Shown piece after piece: positions 60,539 through 64,000 of a stretch of DNA of 64,000 nucleotides. Positions within the stretch are counted from its first letter, which is position 1, and every line of letters begins with the position of its first letter. Location: NCBI GenBank assembly GCA_017444485.1, contig JAFSWM010000084.1, forward strand, positions 1 through 64,000, in the 5' to 3' direction. The notes below the pieces were generated by a model. That model did not search any database. It was not told where the DNA came from and saw only the letters and a list, made by a program, of their open reading frames with translations. The DNA is from Bacteroidaceae bacterium. GTDB lineage: Bacteria; Bacteroidota; Bacteroidia; Bacteroidales; Bacteroidaceae. The translations under genes and the position numbers were made by a program.

Positions 60539-62521
60539 ATGGCTGAAGAAACACAGAGGCCGCGACAGGCGGCAGACTATACCGAGGAGAACATACGCCA
60601 CCTCGACGACATGGAGCACGTGCGCACCCGCGCCGGTATGTACATCGGACGATTGGGCGACGGCGCGCATGCCGAGGACGGTATCTATGTGCTCCTGAAA
60701 GAGACAATAGACAACAGCATTGACGAGTTCAACGAAGGATTCGGCAAAAAGATAGAAGTTGACATCGAGGACGGACTGCGAGCCACCGTGCGCGACTACG
60801 GACGTGGCATCCCGCCTGGAAAATTGGTGGACGTGGTGTCGCAACTCAACACCGGCGGCAAGTTCGACAACGACAACTATACGGCCAGCGTGGGACTCAA
60901 TGGTGTGGGCCTCAAGGCCGTGAATGCCCTTTCCTCCTCCTTCACGGCGCGCACCCATAGGGGTGGCGAATACCGTGAGGTCACCTTTGAGCGCGGCAAG
61001 ATGGTTAGCGACACGCAGGGAAAGACGCCGGAAGAGGACGGCACCTACATCGCCTTTACGCCCGACGACACCCTCTTTCAGCGTTATCGCTTCCGCGATG
61101 AGTTCGTCTCGAACATGCTGCGCAACTACACCTATCTCAACACCGGGCTCTCCATTTATCACGACGGGCGCCGCATCATCAGCCGCAACGGACTGAAAGA
61201 CTTGCTCACCGACAACATGACCTCACCAGGCCTCTACGACATCGTACACCTCAAGGGCGACGGCATAGAGATAGCCTTCACACACACCGGACAATACGGC
61301 GAGGAATACTATTCTTTCGTAAACGGACAGCACACCACACAGGGCGGCACGCACCAGAGTGCATTCAAGGAGCACTTGGCACGCACCATTAAGGAGCATT
61401 TCGGCAAGAACTTTGAGCCCCAAGACGTGCGCAACGGATTGGTGGGAGCCATCGCCGTGCGTGTCATCGAGCCGATGTTTGAGAGTCAGACCAAGATCAA
61501 ACTGGGCTCGCTCACCATGGCCCCCGACAAGGACAAGAATGGCAATCCCTTCCACCTCAGCGGCGTGAGCGTGAACAAGTTCGTGGGCGACTTTGTCAAG
61601 GAACAGGTAGATAACTACCTGCACAAGCACGCCGACGTCGGCGAGGTGCTCCTGCAAAAGATTGTGGAGAGCGAAAAGGAACGCAAGGCTATTGCTGGCG
61701 TGACCAAACTGGCACGCGAGAGGGCGAAGAAGGCCAATCTGCACAACCGCAAACTGCGCGACTGCCGCGTACACTACAACGACCCCGCCCCCAAACTCAA
61801 AAAAGGCGAGGAACTCAGCGAAGAGAACGACCCCCGCGAGACCAGCAGCATCTTCATCACCGAGGGCGACTCCGCCAGCGGCAGCATCACCAAGAGCCGC
61901 AACGTGAACACCCAGGCCGTGTTCTCCCTGCGTGGCAAGCCCCTGAACTGCTACGGGTTGACCAAGAAGGTGGTCTATGAAAACGAGGAATTCAATCTGT
62001 TGCAGGCCGCGCTGAACATAGAAGATGGGCTCGACGGACTGCGCTATAACAAGGTCATCGTAGCCACCGATGCCGATGTGGATGGTATGCACATCCGCCT
62101 ACTGATGATAACCTTCTTCCTGCAATTCTTCCCCGACCTCATCAAGAAGGGACACCTCTACATTCTCCAAACGCCCCTCTTCCGTGTGCGCAACAAAAAG
62201 AAAGGTGCCAAAGGATCCGGCTCCAAGCGTGTAGAGTATGAAACCGCCTATTGCTATAGCGAGGACGAACGCCTTGCAGCCACCAGGCGGCTCGGACCCG
62301 ACCCCGAAATCACACGCTTCAAGGGGCTCGGTGAGATTTCGCCCGACGAGTTCCGCGACTTCATCGGCCCTGATATGCGCCTGGAGCAGGTGACGCTTCA
62401 TAAGAGCGACCAGCCCGGAGAACTGATGGCCTACTACATGGGCAAGAACACCATGCAGCGCCAACAATTCATCATCAATAACCTCCGCGTGGAGGAAGAC
62501 CCCGTCGAGGAGGACGTTTAA
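60539..62521 (+). CDS. parE: DNA topoisomerase IV subunit B
   Basis: 660 aa type IIA topoisomerase ATPase subunit. GHKL ATPase motifs: [11 protein letters not shown] (the Mg-binding Asn) near residue 60, YGRGIPPGK near 90, [14 protein letters not shown] near 120. The TOPRIM domain has [11 protein letters not shown] near 437 and [12 protein letters not shown] near 510. The absence of the large GyrB insert and the Bacteroidota-type sequence favour ParE over GyrB. First gene of parE-coaD; parC is not adjacent. Confidence 0.93.
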   Translation: MAEETQRPRQAADYTEENIRHLDDMEHVRTRAGMYIGRLGDGAHAEDGIYVLLKETIDNSIDEFNEGFGKKIEVDIEDGLRATVRDYGRGIPPGKLVDVVSQLNTGGKFDNDNYTASVGLNGVGLKAVNALSSSFTARTHRGGEYREVTFERGKMVSDTQGKTPEEDGTYIAFTPDDTLFQRYRFRDEFVSNMLRNYTYLNTGLSIYHDGRRIISRNGLKDLLTDNMTSPGLYDIVHLKGDGIEIAFTHTGQYGEEYYSFVNGQHTTQGGTHQSAFKEHLARTIKEHFGKNFEPQDVRNGLVGAIAVRVIEPMFESQTKIKLGSLTMAPDKDKNGNPFHLSGVSVNKFVGDFVKEQVDNYLHKHADVGEVLLQKIVESEKERKAIAGVTKLARERAKKANLHNRKLRDCRVHYNDPAPKLKKGEELSEENDPRETSSIFITEGDSASGSITKSRNVNTQAVFSLRGKPLNCYGLTKKVVYENEEFNLLQAALNIEDGLDGLRYNKVIVATDADVDGMHIRLLMITFFLQFFPDLIKKGHLYILQTPLFRVRNKKKGAKGSGSKRVEYETAYCYSEDERLAATRRLGPDPEITRFKGLGEISPDEFRDFIGPDMRLEQVTLHKSDQPGELMAYYMGKNTMQRQQFIINNLRVEEDPVEEDV

Positions 62522-62537
62522 TTTAGTCACAGCGTCA

Positions 62538-62996
62538 ATGAAAACTGCCGTATTCCCAGGGTCGTTCGACCCTTTCACCATCGGGCACGCCAATATCGTG
62601 GCGCGCGCACTGCCGTTGTTTGACAAGGTGTTCATCGGTGTGGGCGTGAACGAGAGCAAAAAGCCCCTATATCCCCCTGCCGACCGCGTGGATTTCATCA
62701 GCCGCCTCTATAACGACGAGCCGCGTGTGGAAGTGATGGCCTACGATGACCTCACCATCGACTTTGCCCGTCGCATCGGGGCAGGTTTCATCGTGCGTGG
62801 GCTGCGTAGCGTCAAGGACTTTGAGTACGAGCGCGACGTAGCGGCCATGAACAAACGGCTCGGCGGATTGGAGACCGTATTGCTGCTCACCGAGCCACAG
62901 CATGCTGCCATCAGCAGCAGCGTGGTGCGCGAACTCATCAAGTACGGACGCGATGTGAGCGACTTCCTGCCCGCCGCTATTCCCATTGACCATTGA
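62538..62996 (+). CDS. coaD: Phosphopantetheine adenylyltransferase
   Basis: 152 aa, penultimate step of coenzyme A synthesis. FPGSFDPFTIGHANIVARAL holds the HxGH-like nucleotidyl site, with RGLRSVKDFEYERDVAAMN and the ISSSVVREL motif. It is 16 bp after parE and probably co-transcribed. Its last residues PIDH and stop are read from a family B repeat. Confidence 0.95.
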   Translation: MKTAVFPGSFDPFTIGHANIVARALPLFDKVFIGVGVNESKKPLYPPADRVDFISRLYNDEPRVEVMAYDDLTIDFARRIGAGFIVRGLRSVKDFEYERDVAAMNKRLGGLETVLLLTEPQHAAISSSVVRELIKYGRDVSDFLPAAIPIDH

Positions 62997-63125
62997 ACGT
63001 TGACCATTGAACATTGCCAAAACCAGAGTGCGTGGGGTGTAGCAAATGGTCAATGTTCAACGTTCAATGTTCAATGTTCAATGAAAAGAACCCTATAACC
63101 TCAATACCTCATAACCTCAACCCAC
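62985..63125. repeat. Family B heptamer hairpin element (copy 10) with family A tail
   Basis: Left arm CATTGACCATTGAACGTTGA, core TTGCCAAAACCAGAGTGCGT-GGGGTGTAGCAAATGG, right arm of TCAATGT units ending at 63082, then CCTATAACCTCAATACCTCA-type octamers to 63120. It lies between coaD and the S41 protease. Confidence 0.85.
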
Positions 63126-63129
63126 CTGT

Positions 63130-64000
63130 ATGTTCAAAAAGACAATCATCCTACTACTCATCGCGTTGGCCCTGCCCTTCGCTGCATCGGCTCAACGCCG
63201 CACTTATGGCGCAGACTTCAGCCAAGAGCAGATGCGTAAACTGCAACTCGCTGTGCTGGCTATTTCCAGTTTTTACGTGGACACCATCAACGATGCGAGC
63301 ATTGTGGAAAACGCTATCGAAGGCATCCTTGAAGAACTTGACCCGCACAGCAGTTACACCAACGCCGAGGAGACGCGCAAACTCAACGAGCCCCTGCAAG
63401 GTGGCTTCGGTGGCATCGGTGTGCAGTTCAATGTGCTCGACGACACCCTTGTGGTCATCGCTGCCACCAAAGACGGTCCCAGCGAGAAGGCTGGCATTGA
63501 ACCTGGCGACCGCATCATCAGCGTGGACGGCGAGCCCATAGCCGGAGTGAAGATGCCGCGCGACACCATCATGAAAAAACTACGCGGCGACGAGGGCACT
63601 CGTGTGCGCCTCGGCATCGTGCGCAGGGGAGTGAAGAAGCCCTGGTACGTCACCCTTGTGCGCGACCAGATACCTATGGCCACGCTCGATGCCTACTACA
63701 TGATTGAACCGGGCATCGGCTACATCCATTTGGAGCGCTTCGGTGCGAACACTGGCGATGAACTGCGCAAGGCGCTTAGGGACTTGCAAGCACAGGGCAT
63801 GCAAGACTTGCTCCTTGACCTTGAGCAGAACGGCGGCGGTTACCTCGATGCGGCGGTCGAGGTGGTCAGCGAGTTCCTCGAAGCGGGCCAACTTGTGGTC
63901 TATACCGAGGGGCGCACCGTGGAACGCCGCAACTACTCTACAGGTCCTGGTGGATTGATGCGGAAGGGCAAACTTGTTGTGCTTGTGGACGAATACACCG
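63130..64000 (+). CDS. S41 family C-terminal processing protease, partial
   Basis: The first 290 codons of a periplasmic serine protease of the Ctp/tail-specific family; the gene runs off the window. A signal peptide (TIILLLIALALPFAASAQ) is followed by the N-terminal segment FYVDTINDASIVENAIEGIL with LDPHSSY, a PDZ domain (GGIGVQF to GDRIISVDGEPIAGVKMPRD, about residues 90-170) and the first part of the protease core (GYIHLERFG, LLLDLEQNGGGYLDAAVEV). The last residues LVVLVDEYT lie just before the expected catalytic Ser, which is outside the window. Confidence 0.93.
   Translation, partial: MFKKTIILLLIALALPFAASAQRRTYGADFSQEQMRKLQLAVLAISSFYVDTINDASIVENAIEGILEELDPHSSYTNAEETRKLNEPLQGGFGGIGVQFNVLDDTLVVIAATKDGPSEKAGIEPGDRIISVDGEPIAGVKMPRDTIMKKLRGDEGTRVRLGIVRRGVKKPWYVTLVRDQIPMATLDAYYMIEPGIGYIHLERFGANTGDELRKALRDLQAQGMQDLLLDLEQNGGGYLDAAVEVVSEFLEAGQLVVYTEGRTVERRNYSTGPGGLMRKGKLVVLVDEYT

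Overview
This window is chromosomal DNA from a member of the Bacteroidota, most likely order Bacteroidales and close to the Prevotellaceae. The evidence is the gene content: a single-chain SecDF, UppS-BamA-Skp-Skp synteny, and the DUF4836, DUF4294, DUF2851, DUF6089, DUF6242, DUF3098 and PCMD families. There are also GH92 and C10 secreted enzymes, FASC- or ASC-type lipoboxes, and -7 boxes of the Bacteroidota form TAnnTTTG, several with a -33 TTTG at 19-20 bp. The genus cannot be fixed from the sequence.

Layout. 0.3-5.3 kb: radA, dprA, a thioesterase, DUF2851 and a TrmH-type methyltransferase. 5.38-5.71 kb: a gene-free stretch with eight DnaA-box-like 9-mers beside an AT-rich segment, which is a candidate oriC. 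5.8-17.3 kb: an FtsX-like permease, a DUF4836 lipoprotein, uvrA, DUF4294, a KdkA/WaaP-like protein with substituted catalytic residues, an AspT/YidE-type transporter, a TlpA-like protein and a folK-GNAT fusion. 17.3-23.5 kb: a type II-C CRISPR-Cas locus (cas9-cas1-cas2, minus strand) with a recognisable tracrRNA in front of cas9, but only one CRISPR repeat where the array should be. 23.6-25.7 kb: a Fic AMP-transferase with its own operator-like palindromes, and a sugar O-acetyltransferase. 25.8-31.3 kb: secDF, vanW-yqeG and nadA. 31.4-35.4 kb: surface and secreted proteins. 35.8-41.2 kb: the envelope biogenesis operon DUF6089-uppS-bamA-skp-skp. 41.3-46.6 kb: DUF6242, a membrane protein, a GH92 mannosidase and tcdA. 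46.7-56.4 kb: queA, truB, uppP, DUF3098, ispH, cmk, a large MscS channel and metG. 56.7-64 kb: an aldose epimerase, a small unknown protein, a C10 protease, a lipoprotein, parE, coaD and the start of an S41 protease cut by the window edge.

The most striking non-coding feature is a set of dispersed hairpin elements directly 3' of genes. Family B has arms built from 7-bp units (ATTGAAC/ATTGACC) around a conserved oriented loop and occurs about ten times. Family A has arms built from 8-bp units (AAGGTTAT type). Family C is a group of long perfect inverted repeats sharing TTGTAGTTTAAAC. Elements of families A and B supply the last codons and stop codon of at least seven genes, so they sit at gene 3' ends rather than in random intergenic positions. 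Their function is unknown; transcription termination or mRNA 3'-end protection is the obvious hypothesis.
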